Assembly: GCA_033239525.1 (NCBI GenBank)
Contig: BSYO01000024.1
Span: forward strand, 7,339,991 to 7,403,990
Direction of reading: 5' to 3'
Length of the DNA: 64,000 nucleotides
DNA from: Nepenthes gracilis
Lineage: Eukaryota > Streptophyta > Magnoliopsida > Caryophyllales > Nepenthaceae
Position numbers and translations under genes: made by a program. A model generated the notes under the pieces. That model made no database searches, was not told where the DNA came from, and saw only the letters and a list, made by a program, of their open reading frames with translations. Shown here piece after piece: positions 43,141 through 55,307 of this stretch (positions within the stretch are counted from its first letter, which is position 1; each line of letters starts with the position of its first letter).

Positions 43141-44482
43141 TTACAAAAAGAAAATGCCTTGCCACTATAAATAATAAGTATGAGATATAAATATCAACAT
43201 TTATATAATAATATTAAATCAAATTAAATCAGTAAATTATTAAAATTAATTTCAGATTTTAGTCAAAAATTAAGTGCTGAACCATAGTAGAAAAAGTTTA
43301 AGCAGCACTTGCTAGATGCAAGAGTCATGTATAAATATGTTTCAGACAAAATCATTGCACATGATATGTGCATGAAGAGTACTCGTGCGAATTTGTTCTA
43401 GTATCGCGACATTTGATGTGGGAATGATGGACACTCACACACAGGTTGAAATTAGCTTTCATGGCTTATTTATGCATGACTAGCGCATAGTACTTCTTCT
43501 CAAATCACGTGGTAAAAATAAAATATTCAATACATTCAAAATCATAGGGACACAATGCCAAAATAACTGAGTATCTCTGCTATAATGGTAAAAGTAAATC
43601 TTTACAAATTCTCAATAAGTAAAAGTTAGACTCTAGAATTCTCTACCCGTATGCTTTTCAGGAAAGACTAGATCTCCGAATAGTTCTCTGATCCCGCACT
43701 ACTATAACGCTAATAAAATATAAATGTGTAAATGTAATAACAATACAATAAATCAACCATACTCTATTTGAGATTGCGACATGTATGACTCAAAAACACA
43801 GCATGAGTCGACCATTGAGGGCTATCACAAATCCAAAAATTGTGAATATTACTAATATTTTACAAAAATCGAATATTCATAGATATATAGGTTCTACTAA
43901 ACTCATCTTAACAAAAACAACTACCACACAAGATATCACGAACAATCTCCCTAGATCATATTCTATTAATGTGAACTAAAGGCCATATATTTTCCCCTGA
44001 TGGTAGGATTAATAATACGAGATAACAAACATTAGCAAGTTTAACATATATCAATTTCCTTCAACTAACCTTGATAAAGAAATCAATACTCATGCATGTC
44101 AATCCCTAGTATCCCTTACTGTGATATTCCTCGATACTATGTCATACTATAGTCATATGACTAAAAGTATTATTCCATAAAATAGGTCTTAATCCACCGG
44201 GATATAAATTAGATATCAGACTGTCATAGATTATACCATGGCGTCATGAGTTTTATACTCATTGATACCATACTATTTTCATTTGTCTCATTTACCAACT
44301 TATGAATAATAAAGACAACTTCCGTATTCAAAGATTATGCAAAGAAGAAATCATCAAGAAAGGATAGGAGAAGATCCTTTGATTATACTAAAGTACAAGA
44401 GTGTAAAAAAGTACAAGAGTGACTCGAATACCTAATAAGTAAATATAAATAATAACATAGGAATACAAATAAGTATCTCATA
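43141..44482. other. AT-rich sequence, possible LTR fragment N
   Basis: No coding sequence. Parts resemble 47,130-47,430 (for example AAAGGCCATATATTT at about 43,979 and AAAGGTCATATATTT at about 47,377), which suggests related AT-rich repeat sequence on both sides of the solo LTR. Ends are not defined. Confidence 0.3.
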
Positions 44483-47125
44483 TGTAATGTCCCGGTTTCC
44501 AAAATATGAAAAATATAAGTAATTAAGTCAAAATAAGTGAATCGAGGTTAAAGGATATGGAAGAAATTGGATTGAAAAGCCTAGGAGCCTAGAATTAGTA
44601 AATTGGTAATCGACATTATAAACTGTAAAAAGTTAATCCGTAAATAATATTTAAGTTTCAAATCATAATAATTATGACTTATTAAGCTAATATAATCAAA
44701 ATTATGGTCTCAGGATATGAAATATTGTGTTAGAATAGTCAAAATGAGTCTTAGACGACGAAAACGTGAAATTTTTGCGCTGCAAGTTAGCGCCAGGCCT
44801 GACCCACACCCAACGGGCGCTTGAGCACCGATTCCAACATATGGGTGCCTGATGCACGCTCGCAGTGCTCTCTGGCACCGGCCCATCGAATATAAGCACC
44901 ACGGGCGCTTTCTCTACAATTTTTCAAGCTTTCCAGGAGAAATAAGAGAGAGAGGGAGAAGGGGAAGAGAGAGAAGGTGGAGAACGAAACTCCCAAATCC
45001 AAATCCGTCTGAAAGCTAATTATAAATGTGATAGATCGGGTCGAGACAAGTGTACTCATACTTTTTTTATTTTCTCTTTCATTGATTATTATTTTTTTGG
45101 ATATTTTTATTTCGGTACCTACCCGAATCATGAAAAATGGAGGACCCATGAATAATGCATAAAGTATTTATTGTTTATTACACAACTTCCCCTCCGAATC
45201 TCCTAGTTTGGGTGCGCCCAAACCCTAGATTTGCACCCAGCTTATGGAGCCCCTCCACTTTGATTTTAATGCATGATTTGTCCACAATTAAGAGTTACCC
45301 AAGTCCTAATTATGTATATACAATGATTGGGGGTCCAATTTCCCAAGTATCAACCCATTTAGCATGTCCGGACGCCCCAAAATGTGCCCTAACACTGTTC
45401 ACCCGAGCCAAACCATGATTTTTGAATGCTTTCACCTTGTTTACTTGTTATGTAAACTATATTTAATTGCATGAATTTAATTGTAAGCTTTGGAAAAATA
45501 TGCTCATGTTTTGTTGTGAAGGAAATGTTATTCAGAAGCTCCCAAAGTGACATTTGTCTATCAATAGTAAGAATTTCTAATGTTTTCTATGTTTTAAGAT
45601 GTTTGTGTATAAAGATTAAGCCATGAAAAGACTTATATCCGAAATCAAGAGAAATTATGCAAGAAATTGGAGGGAATTCCACAATAAGTTATTTAATTAA
45701 ATTGTTCTCCCGGATGGAGATAAGTCGAAGAAGTACGGTGGACTTCCTCAAAAGAATAAGAATCATGAATCCGAGACTAAGAATAAGCATAAGGATGCCC
45801 CAAGTCTAGCTGAAATCAATAAGAAACTGGAACTAGAAATGTAATTTAGTGGGTAGTGTTCTCTGGCATACCTTAGTACATTACGTTGGTAATCGAGGAT
45901 AGTTTCGTCCATGGAATGATACGTGATCCGCCTTCCTCGGGACGTTACTATGAAGGACAAGAATAAGAATAAGTGAATCATCCTACCATCGAGATGTAAA
46001 TAAGAAAGAACCAATATTTACGAATTAAAAATAAGGTCTTAGATTGTGTGGAGTGAACACAATTTATCTTCGATTATTCGCCCCATTAACTAGTAGGGTC
46101 TACTAGCCCGAGTCCCTTAAGATGATAAGGATTAATTTGAAGAACAAGTAAAGTTTGAAATTGATTAACAATTTTCAGCATATTTTCTGACTAAGACAAG
46201 TGGAAGAATGACCAAGGGAAAAGATAAAGTAAATAAGGACAAGATTTCATTTATAAGCTCATGTTTATGCACCGTTAATGCTTTTGCATTACCCATCTAC
46301 ATATTGGAATTTAAGATCCTCCAATGACCAAAAAATAAGTGGAAGAAATAACTGAAAAAGAAAATAAAATGATCAAAGATAAGATCTTGTCCCAAGTTCA
46401 TGTTTCATGCATCGATCCATTGTTCTCGTTTTATTCATATGCCTATTGATTCCCTAATCCCTTCTATGTCTTTTTTCTTTATTTATATATGTGTTCCATA
46501 TATATGCTTGCATGTTCCTATTGTTATAGTACCTTATTGAGCTGTTAGCTCACCCTTATTTTATCCTCCTTCCAGATAAGACCTACGAGTCGATGCTCGA
46601 TTTGAAGGAGCAAGGAGAGGGTTTTGCTAAGGAGATTGGCTGGACTTCGATAATTTATAGTTTTGTATATGGGTTTTGTAATGGAATGTAAATAGTTGAT
46701 TAAAATTATTGTTATGTATTAAATTGTGTCACAGCATGTTATTTACTATTTTTGATCATTGTTATGCTTCCATAATTTATTTATAGATGTAGAATGCTTC
46801 CACAGGTAAATATTAGCTCTGCATAAGTTCCTAAATTGTATCTCTCATAGATCCAATATAGTGGTTGAGATACTGTATTGGAGTCATGGATGATATGACA
46901 TTTGTTAATTTTATGTGTGTTATGGAGTAAAATTTGACGTCTGGTGGTTCATAGGTATTGTACAGGATTATTTATACATGTTGTATGTATAACTTTTGAC
47001 CATTTTTAGAAAAAAAAACTCTACCTGATTTTCTATAAAAAAAAATTATGTTATTAAATTATTGGTATTAGTTTTATATGATTTTTTACGAAGGTTATTA
47101 GAGAAAAATGACTTGTTTCATCACA
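44483..47125 (+). mobile_element. Solo gypsy LTR, family C, plus orientation
   Basis: Starts TGTAATGTCCCGGTTTCC and ends CTTGTTTCATCACA, the termini of the C1 LTRs. Inside are a GC-rich block (about 44,770-44,915) with TATAAG at 44,891-44,896, and the TTAGCTCACCCTTATTTTAT landmark near 46,549. No internal element sequence follows. Flanking pentamers TCATA and TCTGA do not match, so the solo-LTR call rests on the termini alone. Confidence 0.75.
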
Positions 47126-49414
47126 TCTGATTATAATATTAGATATATAAAATTAATAGTAATATACGATATACAATTCACTATCCAAGATTCAATAACA
47201 TGTTGTGTCCACAATCTAAAAACCATATAAACAACCGAATATAAGGAATACAATATAGATTCCACTAAATTCGATCATTAACTCAATACGAGGTCATAAT
47301 TGAATGAGATAAAAATAATTTTCACTGTATGAGATAACAATAATCTCTATGAACCTTATTCTACCATAGTGTGCCAAAGGTCATATATTTACGGCCCCAA
47401 CGATTAGGTAAGTACCACATGGTTACTTGGTATTTATGGTATCTCGACTATCCCTACAGTCCTCCTAGTGGTTGTACCCGTAACATATTCATACCATCTC
47501 TGATACCCCTTATAAATGATACCCCTGATATCATTTTCTACGATGGTCACTAAACATGCTCCTCAGTGTCAATGACCTCAACCTTCGAAATGGAATAGAT
47601 ATTGAGAAAGTGTAGACTATTCTAAAGTCTCACGAACTCTCATTTAACCGGTTACTATATAGTTTTTCACACTCTTCTTTACTTATTTATAAAGTACCAA
47701 TAAAATATACGCACATGATCAAAACTAATACAAAGAATCGTTTATTATGTGAATAAGAGAAAGTCTAAGGATACTTAGAATATTCAGCTAACCATTTTTA
47801 AGTATTATGTTCGATTATAACTGGCCCTCCTGGTATATCAAATCTCATTTCTACAGGCATAAAATATCTTCAATTTTGTTGTTATCAAAGCAACTCCCGA
47901 TTCTCATCCTATTCAACTATCCCGATTAATTTTACAAAGATCTAATCAAAATAATCATTATCATTAATCCTCTCCTTAATCAACTTATAATTTCAAATAT
48001 ATATATATATACACCCACACATCACATACTGTATACGTATACCCAATCTCATACATATAATATACATACTCTATTATTGGTATGATTGGCTATCCTAATG
48101 TATTGCATATATGTATATCTCACGCTGGAGATACAGTGGAATGCGATGAATCAATTCGCAGTTGCTCTTCCTCATCGACGAACAAGGTATAGCTTATATG
48201 CATCAATGGAATCAAGTAGTGTGGAAGTCCTATTCTTCCTCATTGGATGCCTGGTGCTGTAGCGTAAACATACATATATAGCTTGCGAATCATCAACAAC
48301 AATTACTTCCAAAATCACATAATTATTCTCAGCTAAGAAAATATATTTAACGTAGGGAATATGAATAGGTGGACGACAACTGTTGTTCTTCTCCAACGAA
48401 CGGATAGCCCGAAGCCCAGAATCAACAACAATTGCTACCAATCATATGTTAAAATTATGAGTACAATAACGAGGCAATTACAAGCAACCATCCTCACCAT
48501 TTTCAATTCACTATGCAGATTGATATACAAACGGAGCATAAATGCTCTGTTCCACCATTTTCCTTGATTCTAACCAAATTCTGAAATCCTAACTATCACG
48601 TTCAATTGAGTAAATAAGGATTTTATGGTATATAACCATTAATAATCAAACCCTAAATAATTATGAAACCATTAACATTTTCACTCGCTTCCTCCCTGCC
48701 TCTGTTTGCCACAAATTTTTAATTTTTAAAAAGAAATTACCGATCCATACAAAATTAAAGCATGCAGAAAGAAATCAACATTAACAATGAGAAGAGAATG
48801 ATTTACTTGTGACAGAGAGTAATTTCAATTGCCTTAATTTCTTACTTTTCTTCCGGCGACAGTGGCAACGACAGCTTCTCCATTCAACTCGTGCGTGGCT
48901 TCCCTCTTCGATTTATGCTCGGCTCCCTCCTCACTGTCTCCTTAAGTAATGAAGGATCCACCAAGGGTTTTGCGGCGTTCCCTATTTGGAATATCAATTT
49001 CTTTCCTCTTTTGACCCACATTTGCTGCTTTGTGCCCCTCTCATTCTCCTCTCCGTTCCTTCTTCAATCTTCGTTCCTTACTTCTTTCTTTCCTTTTTTT
49101 CTTTCTTTCTTTTCTTTTCTTTACTAATTTGTTTATTTATTTATAATTATTATAAATAAATATTATATTATATATATTATTATATCTAATTATTATATTA
49201 TATATATTATTATATCTAATTATTATTAAATTGTACATATTATTACATATACTTATTATCATATATATATATATATATATTTATATTTATCTCTAATTAA
49301 AAATATTAATTAATTAATTATCTAATTATCATTACAATAATATTTAAAATTATGATCTCACTTTCTAATTAAAATTTAATTATATTTTTAGTCAATAAAT
49401 CCTAATATACTAAG
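47126..49414 (-). other. AT-rich, probably part of a broken minus-strand LTR (N)
   Basis: No coding sequence. It is cut at 49,414 by C1, whose perfect target duplication lets the sequence be followed to 59,234-59,518. That piece ends GGATGTTACA against a Tat-like integrase; read on the minus strand this is TGTAACATCC, a plausible LTR start. The stretch 48,840-49,130 is pyrimidine-rich. Confidence 0.35.
49075..49330. repeat. Pyrimidine tract and AT-rich simple repeats
   Basis: A (CTTT)-like tract at 49,081-49,124 is followed by a tandem duplication of an about 33-bp AT unit (ATTATTATATCTAATTATT core, 49,150-49,225) and an AT dinucleotide run at 49,261-49,280. Typical low-complexity sequence. 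Confidence 0.8.
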
Positions 49415-49419
49415 ACTCA
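49415..49419 (+). repeat. Target-site duplication of C1, left copy (ACTCA)
   Basis: ACTCA immediately before the TGTAAAG LTR start; identical to 59,229-59,233. Confidence 0.9.
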
Positions 49420-52023
49420 TGTAAAGTTTCGATTCCAAAATACCATAATTAGGAGATAATTAAGTTAGGATAGATAAATAAAGTTAATGGGTACGAGTGG
49501 AATCGGATTAAAAAGTCTAAAGATCTGGAATTGGTAAATCAGGAACTGAAGTTATAAACCGAGAAATGTTAACCCGTAAATAATATTTTGGACTTTAAAT
49601 TGTCATAATTGTGGCTTGTTAAGGTTATAAAATCAAAATTAGGATTTAAAGATGTGAAAAATTGTGTTAGAAGAGTCAAAACGGGTCCCAGACAGCGAAA
49701 AAACGAAGCAGGCTTACTGCGGGCACCACACGGGCCTGACTCGCGCCTGAGGCTCCAAATAGGCGTGAGGAAATAGAATCGGGAGCTCGAGGCGCGCCCG
49801 ATGTGAGCTCAAGCGCCACTGTTGGTATAAATACGGCCTTGGGTTCATTTCGGCCATTCTTCCAAACATTTCATGAGAGAGAGAGCGACAAGAAAGAGAG
49901 AGAAAGGAGGAGATTGAGGCAGTGGAGTCCGAATTCATCAGAGAACTAGTTATAAAAGTGATGGTACGCATCGAGGCAAGTGTTCTCATATTTACTATTT
50001 ATTCTCTCTTAATTTTTATTCATTTTTTATCAGGTATTTTTATCTCGATATCCACCTAAATCATGAAAAATATGTAACCCACATTAAATGGTCAAGAAAT
50101 ATATGGTCCATTGTTCAAACCACGCTCCGATTCGTTCGATTTGGTATCACCAAACTCTAACCCGTAGCTTGCTCGGGTCCTCCCGTTTCCTCTTCGATTA
50201 AAGATCAAAATGACCGCAAAGTATGAATTATCAAGTTCTAATTATGCATATACTTTAGCTGGACATCCGATTTCACAAGAATCAACTCGTTCGAGGCGTT
50301 CGAAAGCGTTAAATGTGTACTGTTACTTGTTCATCGAAAAAAATGGAAAATTCGCATGCTTCAACCTTCAAATTATATTAAATTGATCTCAAAATATGAA
50401 TCATCATGTCCCAATTTTGTCTATATATCGATCAAATGTCCAATTTCACAAATTACGACCCGTTTGAAGCGTCCGAAAAGCTCTAAAAGCCCCTATTACT
50501 GTTCATCCGAGATTAAATGAAAAATTTGCATGTGCTTCCACTCCATTTAACTGTTATGGAATTCATGTTTAATTGTTTAAGTGTAAATGCAAGCTTTAGA
50601 ATGTGTGTATAAGATCCGTTTGCAAGAGCAATGCATCCGGAGAACCCCAAAGTGAATTCCGTCTAATGTGGTAAGAAATTTCACTCTTCTCTATGAATTA
50701 TGATACCTATGCATGTGAATCAAATTCTCAAAATGTCTAAGTCCAATGAAAGATATGAATCGTATAAGTAATTGGAGGGAAATCCACAAAGTACGATATG
50801 ATGGATTTGATATCCCAGATGGAGATATGTGATGGGAATGTGATTTCCGATTGGAGAATATAAATTGCAAATGGTGAATCCTCCCTAAAAAGAATGAGTA
50901 ATCGTGAAACAAGGACCACGAACTTATATTTATTGGCTAGTACTCTCTGGCTTGCCACGTCCACCTCAGTGAAAACCCAATGAATACTTTAGCCACATAC
51001 TTTGGTCGCTTATGGAAGCGGGTGATATCTGTGGCACACTTTAAGATACTATTGTGGAAGGACGAGGACTGCTCTGGATCCCTGGAAAAATGGGGTGTTA
51101 TCGTTACCGCTATCGGCCCGTCTACAGGCATTGGTATGTAGATGACCCCCGGTTGAGTCTAAGAATAAGCCCTCACCACCTTAGATCATGTAGAGTATCA
51201 TGATCCTTTTCTCGTCCTGTTGCATCATTAGTCAGTACGACCTACTGGTCATGATCTGTAAATACTAAAGTAAATTGATAAATACACTAAAGCATATTCA
51301 AATGGCAATTAAATGTTCCAAATTATGATAAATGGCTAATTGGAATCTGTAATTGTCTTCTTCCCTTCATACTCCATTGTATTTATAAATGCATGTTTTC
51401 CCTTTCCACTATCATTATCATTGTTTCTTTACCATTTGATAGTGACGTATGATTTTACTTGCTGGGCTTTTTAGCTCACACTTGCTATCTCTCTTTTCAG
51501 ATGAGAATGCTCTATTGCTCGATGAAACTGAGTAAGCCGTAGGAGTGTGATAGGCAGTTGACTTCATGAGCGGAGCTTGGTGACTTAGTTTGATTATGTA
51601 TGGAATAGGGAGTTGTATTTATTTTGAAATCCTTGAGTATATATTATGTCATGTATGTGTATGTGAATGGATGGATGGTTGATTTTGTTTTGTATTATGG
51701 CTGTCAAGCTTCCGCATGATATTTATTGTGGTCATGATTGGGTTTTCTTTTAGTTGGCATCATTTCTGAGTCGGCGTTATACCTAAGTTATGATGCCGGT
51801 ACCACTTGTGGAGTTGTGTAGCTATGTGATGCTATGATTTTTTGTAGTTGTGTATATGGGTTGTTGTCCAGGGTTTTAAACAGGTGTTTGTATTATGGCA
51901 AACGTTCAATTTACAGACGAAATTCTACCCAATTTTTTGTAGAATTTTATAATATTAATATAGGTATTCGATTATATTGTTATTAACGGAGGTTATTTAA
52001 GAAAAATAACCCGATACGTCACA
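49420..52023 (+). repeat. C1 5' LTR
   Basis: Starts TGTAAAGTTTCGATTCC and ends AACCCGATACGTCACA. Contains a GC-rich block (about 49,700-49,815) directly upstream of TATAAATA (49,826-49,833), then an AGAGAGAG-rich leader and the TTTTTAGCTCACACTTGC landmark at about 51,468. Confidence 0.93.
49826..49833 (+). promoter_or_regulatory. TATA box of C1 5' LTR
   Basis: TATAAATA conserved at the same place in the 3' LTR (57,029-57,036) and, on the opposite strand, in the solo LTR at 8,397-8,404. It probably positions the element transcript start about 30 bp downstream. Confidence 0.75.
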
Positions 52024-52025
52024 GT

Positions 52026-52036
52026 TGGTATCAGAG
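52026..52036 (+). promoter_or_regulatory. Primer-binding site of C1
   Basis: Perfect TGGTATCAGAG, complementary to the 3' end of initiator-methionine tRNA, two bases after the 5' LTR. Confidence 0.92.
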
Positions 52037-52287
52037 AAATGGATGCCATAAGATTAATCTGAATTTTATGCGGAAGCCTAAGATAATGTAGGTTAAGACT
52101 GAATGGGTGAACGTAGGCATAGAGTGTCCAAGCTAGGATAGATGATTTTAGATACCTTTGCCAATGTAACAAAGCTTGGAAAACTAGGTTCGGATGGTAG
52201 AATAGATAATAATATATGGTAATAGGATTTTGATTTTTCACTAACCCGTAATTTCTCTTATTTCAACGGTATTTTCTAAAGTCAAAG

Positions 52288-52600
52288 ATGCCACCGAGAC
52301 GTAGAGGCTCACGAGATGGGGATCGGTCTCAAAATTGAGAGGCCGAGTACATAAATCTATTAGGCCGAATGGAGAACACTATAGAGAATTGGAACAACGG
52401 AATCTTGCCCCTTTCCCTACTCCGGCTCCCATCCAATCCCCTATTAATCTGGAACTATCTATGTATGATTGCTCCGTCCAGGAGCGAGTTTCAAAATTTC
52501 TGAGAAAGTTGAAATTGTAATTCGTTGGGCCCTCTGGAGTTCCTCAAAGAGATAGTAAAGTGGTCGACCGTGGAGAAGGGAAGGGCTGCATGAAGGCATC
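52288..52600 (+). pseudogene. C1 gag stump
   Basis: ATG at 52,288 opens MPPRRRGSRDGDRSQN, followed by a stop and, in the same frame, EAEYINLLGRMENTIE, nearly the same as the gag start of element H (EAEYINLLGRMTNIIE). A frameshift then continues as LEQRNLAPFPTPAPIQSPIN to about 52,520. After that gag homology stops. The leader from primer site to ATG is about 250 bp. The gag core and zinc knuckle are absent, so this is a relic rather than a gene. Confidence 0.8.
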
Positions 52601-54045
52601 TTGATGTTTAAACTTGGTTGGTGCCAATTTAGTGCTTGAATTAATCGGCGCTAATTAAGGCCTAGGGTAATTAATTTCGGTTCGAGGATTGATTTGATCG
52701 GTGCTGGGTTGAGGCTCTTAGGTTAGTATTCTGCTGAGAAGGTGATGAATATATCAAGTATGATGGATGAGGTAAAATCAATGGCTCGAGATTAAGATAA
52801 CTTAACGTTAATTTTGGTACAGTACATTCAATTCAACAATATCGATTTATAGTCGATCAAATGATGCTAGGTGTTTAAACTTTGGGATGACTCAAATCCT
52901 ATAAGGATGGGATATGGATCCTGAAAGTTGAGAAGATATTGCGGTCATATAATGTTTAGGAGTTGATAATGCCCATGTTTGATAGGAGGTGAAGTCGACC
53001 TCGGTGGTCAACAGAAAAAAGAGTTATGGGCCTCGAAGATAAAGAGATATCATAGGATTTGCTCTATCGATTAGTAGGTTATTTCAATGTGATTTTTGGA
53101 GAGCATGCCTCAATTTGGGGACAATTTGACTACATGATCAAGGAATCATCCACATTCTACGGATCGGATGGAGATGTGAATTAGTACTTTGGAATCGAGG
53201 CTTCGCGGTAATGGCACTACCATTCAGGAATTGCCTATCGAGGTGGAAGAAAGGATTTCCGAATCTAGACATTTCAATGGATGTACTGATTTGAGATTTG
53301 AATGTATTTTGCTTGTGTTCTTAAGTTTATTTATTGGAGGTTTTAGGTTTAATACAAGTCATGCTGATGCCCATGGCGATTTCTCGTGTCCATAGGTATG
53401 ATTGGTTGGGTTGTTTGGGATTGTTTTGTGGTGCTGCACCTTGGTCTGAGGTGGTGGTGTTTGGCTAAGGAGTTATCGTGCCAGTATAAATAAGTGGATC
53501 ATTTGGCCTTTTGCCGAGGTGTGGAGTTTTTGAAGACCGATCTGTAGTCAAATATCATCGATTAAGGATAAATAAGGACTGTATCAGTAGCAACATTCAA
53601 GAATTTAGAAATAGTCATTGTGAGCGCAGGCAATGCTATTTGGGTCTATAGATTTATTGACATACCTGTGAATATTATGGGTTAAATCTTCTAGTTGGAC
53701 TTGGGCTATTGTTGTAAAGACTCCATTGTCAAGTTTAAGGAATCTTAGGAAGTGTAAATTTCGTTCGAGGATTACATTATGGTTTAAGAAGGCTGATCAT
53801 TGACACATGAAGATTTTGGTTAAGTCTAGAGTGTGAGGCTTGGTAAGGATAGATGTTGTTTGGGCAAGCGAATTTTCTTTTCTTTTCCTCTTTTTCGGTA
53901 GCATGATTGTGGTCTGTAGGAATTAAGAGACGGCTAATCGGGAAAGGACTAAGCGGTGTAGTGTGGGTATGCAATTTCCTCGATCACAACCTAATATAAT
54001 AAGATACCCGTTGAGAGCCCCAATGATTTTCAATGTTCGTAGGGT
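52601..54045. other. Non-coding interior of C1, left part
   Basis: No pol motif on either strand and no frame beyond about 70 codons. The plus-strand composition (GAGG, TTGG, GATTTG words) resembles decayed polyprotein sequence, but I could not align it to any domain. Confidence 0.5.
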
Positions 54046-54050
54046 GCATG

Positions 54051-54670
54051 TGTAACGTTCCCGGGTCACCCGCCTATAGATATTGTCCACTTTAGCCCGG
54101 GAGAATTTTACGGCGTCTCAAGCCAACACGCGGCTCACACGGGTTTATTCCTAGCAGACGGCCTCCACTGCCCCCAAAACGTGTCTACAAGGAAAAGGTC
54201 TCCACGGCTTATAAAGTATGCTTCGGTTACCTCCTCATCCGATGTGGGATACCACAATCCACCCCCTTAGGGAGCCCAACGTCCGCGCTAGCACACCGAA
54301 TCCGGCCCCAGCTCTGATACCATTTTCTAACGTCCCCGGGTTACCCACCTGTAGATATTGTCCGCTTTGGGTTGGGAGAACTTTACGGTATCTCAAGCTA
54401 ACACGCGGCCTGTACGGTATTGTTCATGGCAGACGGCCTCCACCGCCCCCAAAACACGTCTCCCAGAGTGGCATAGTGGCGGCACAGCGTGGCGAGATAT
54501 TGTCCTCTTTGGCCTGGGAGAACTTTCCGGCGTCTCCAGCCATACATAGGCCTCAAGGTTTTCTCCTGGCGAACCCCCCATAGGCTCTCAGGACGCGTCT
54601 ACAAGGGAAAGGTCTCTACATCCTTATAAAGGCATGCTTTGTTCACCTCCCCATCTGATGTGGGACACCA
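54051..54670 (-). mobile_element. TRIM-2, minus orientation
   Basis: On the minus strand: 5' LTR at 54,326-54,670 (345 bp, long form), primer site at 54,312-54,322 (TGGTATCAGAG), short interior, purine tract AAGGGGGTGGAT and 3' LTR at 54,051-54,254 (204 bp, short form). The LTRs end GAACGTTACA and start TGGTATCCCAC / TGGTGTCCCAC. The mismatch in LTR length within one element is abnormal, because reverse transcription normally makes both LTRs identical. Frames over 54,218-54,583 are LTR shadows. Confidence 0.85.
54312..54322 (-). promoter_or_regulatory. TRIM-2 primer-binding site
   Basis: Plus-strand CTCTGATACCA is the complement of TGGTATCAGAG. Confidence 0.85.
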
Positions 54671-54684
54671 AAATTGGTGGATTA

Positions 54685-55302
54685 TGGTTTCCCACATCGG
54701 ATGGGAGGTGAACGAAGCGCGCTTTATAAGTCGTGGAGACCTTTCCCTTGTAGACGCGTTTTGAGGGCGGTGGAGGCCGTTTGACAAGAATAAAACCGTG
54801 CGAGCCGCGTCTTGGCTTGAGACGTCGTCGAGTTCTTCCGGCCCAAAGCGGACAATATCTACTGGCAGGTGACCTGGGGATGTTACAAATGGTATCAGAG
54901 TTAGGGCTCGGTTCGGTGTGCCCGCGCGGACGCTGGGCTCTCTAAGGGGGGTGGATTTTGGTGTCCCACATCGGATGGAGAGGTGAACAAAGCATACCTT
55001 TATAAGAATGTGGAGACCTTTCCCTTGTAGACGCGTCCTAGGAACCTGTGGGGGATTCTCCAGAAGAAAACCTTGAGGCCTATGTATGGCTGGAGATGCC
55101 GGGAAGTTCTCCCAAGCCAAAGAAGACAATACTCGCCACGCTGTGCCATCGCTGCGCCACTTTGGGAGATGCATTTTGGGGGCGGTGGAGGCTGTCTGCC
55201 AGGAACAAAACCGTGTGGGCCGTGTGTTTGCTTGAGATGCCGTGAAGTTCTCCCGACCCAAAGCGGACAATATCTACAGGCGGATGACCCGGGAACGTTA
55301 CA
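54685..55302 (+). mobile_element. TRIM-3, plus orientation, head-on to TRIM-2
   Basis: 5' LTR 54,685-54,887 (203 bp, short form), primer site TGGTATCAGAG at 54,890-54,900, purine tract AAGGGGGGTGGATT, 3' LTR 54,959-55,302 (344 bp, long form). Just left of its 5' LTR, GGTGGATTA resembles the purine tract normally found before a 3' LTR, suggesting this LTR derives from a tandem or recombined structure. Flanks of the TRIM-2/TRIM-3 pair are GCATG (54,046-54,050) and GCGTG (55,303-55,307). A 223-codon minus frame over 54,599-55,270 is a shadow. Confidence 0.85.
54890..54900 (+). promoter_or_regulatory. TRIM-3 primer-binding site
   Basis: TGGTATCAGAG two bases after the LTR end GATGTTACA. Confidence 0.85.
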
Positions 55303-55307
55303 GCGTG

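Noticed and set aside
45155..45418. 87-codon plus-strand frame as a gene
   Set aside because: Lies within the solo family C LTR; the corresponding stretches of other copies (50,100 and 57,310 regions) do not keep the frame.
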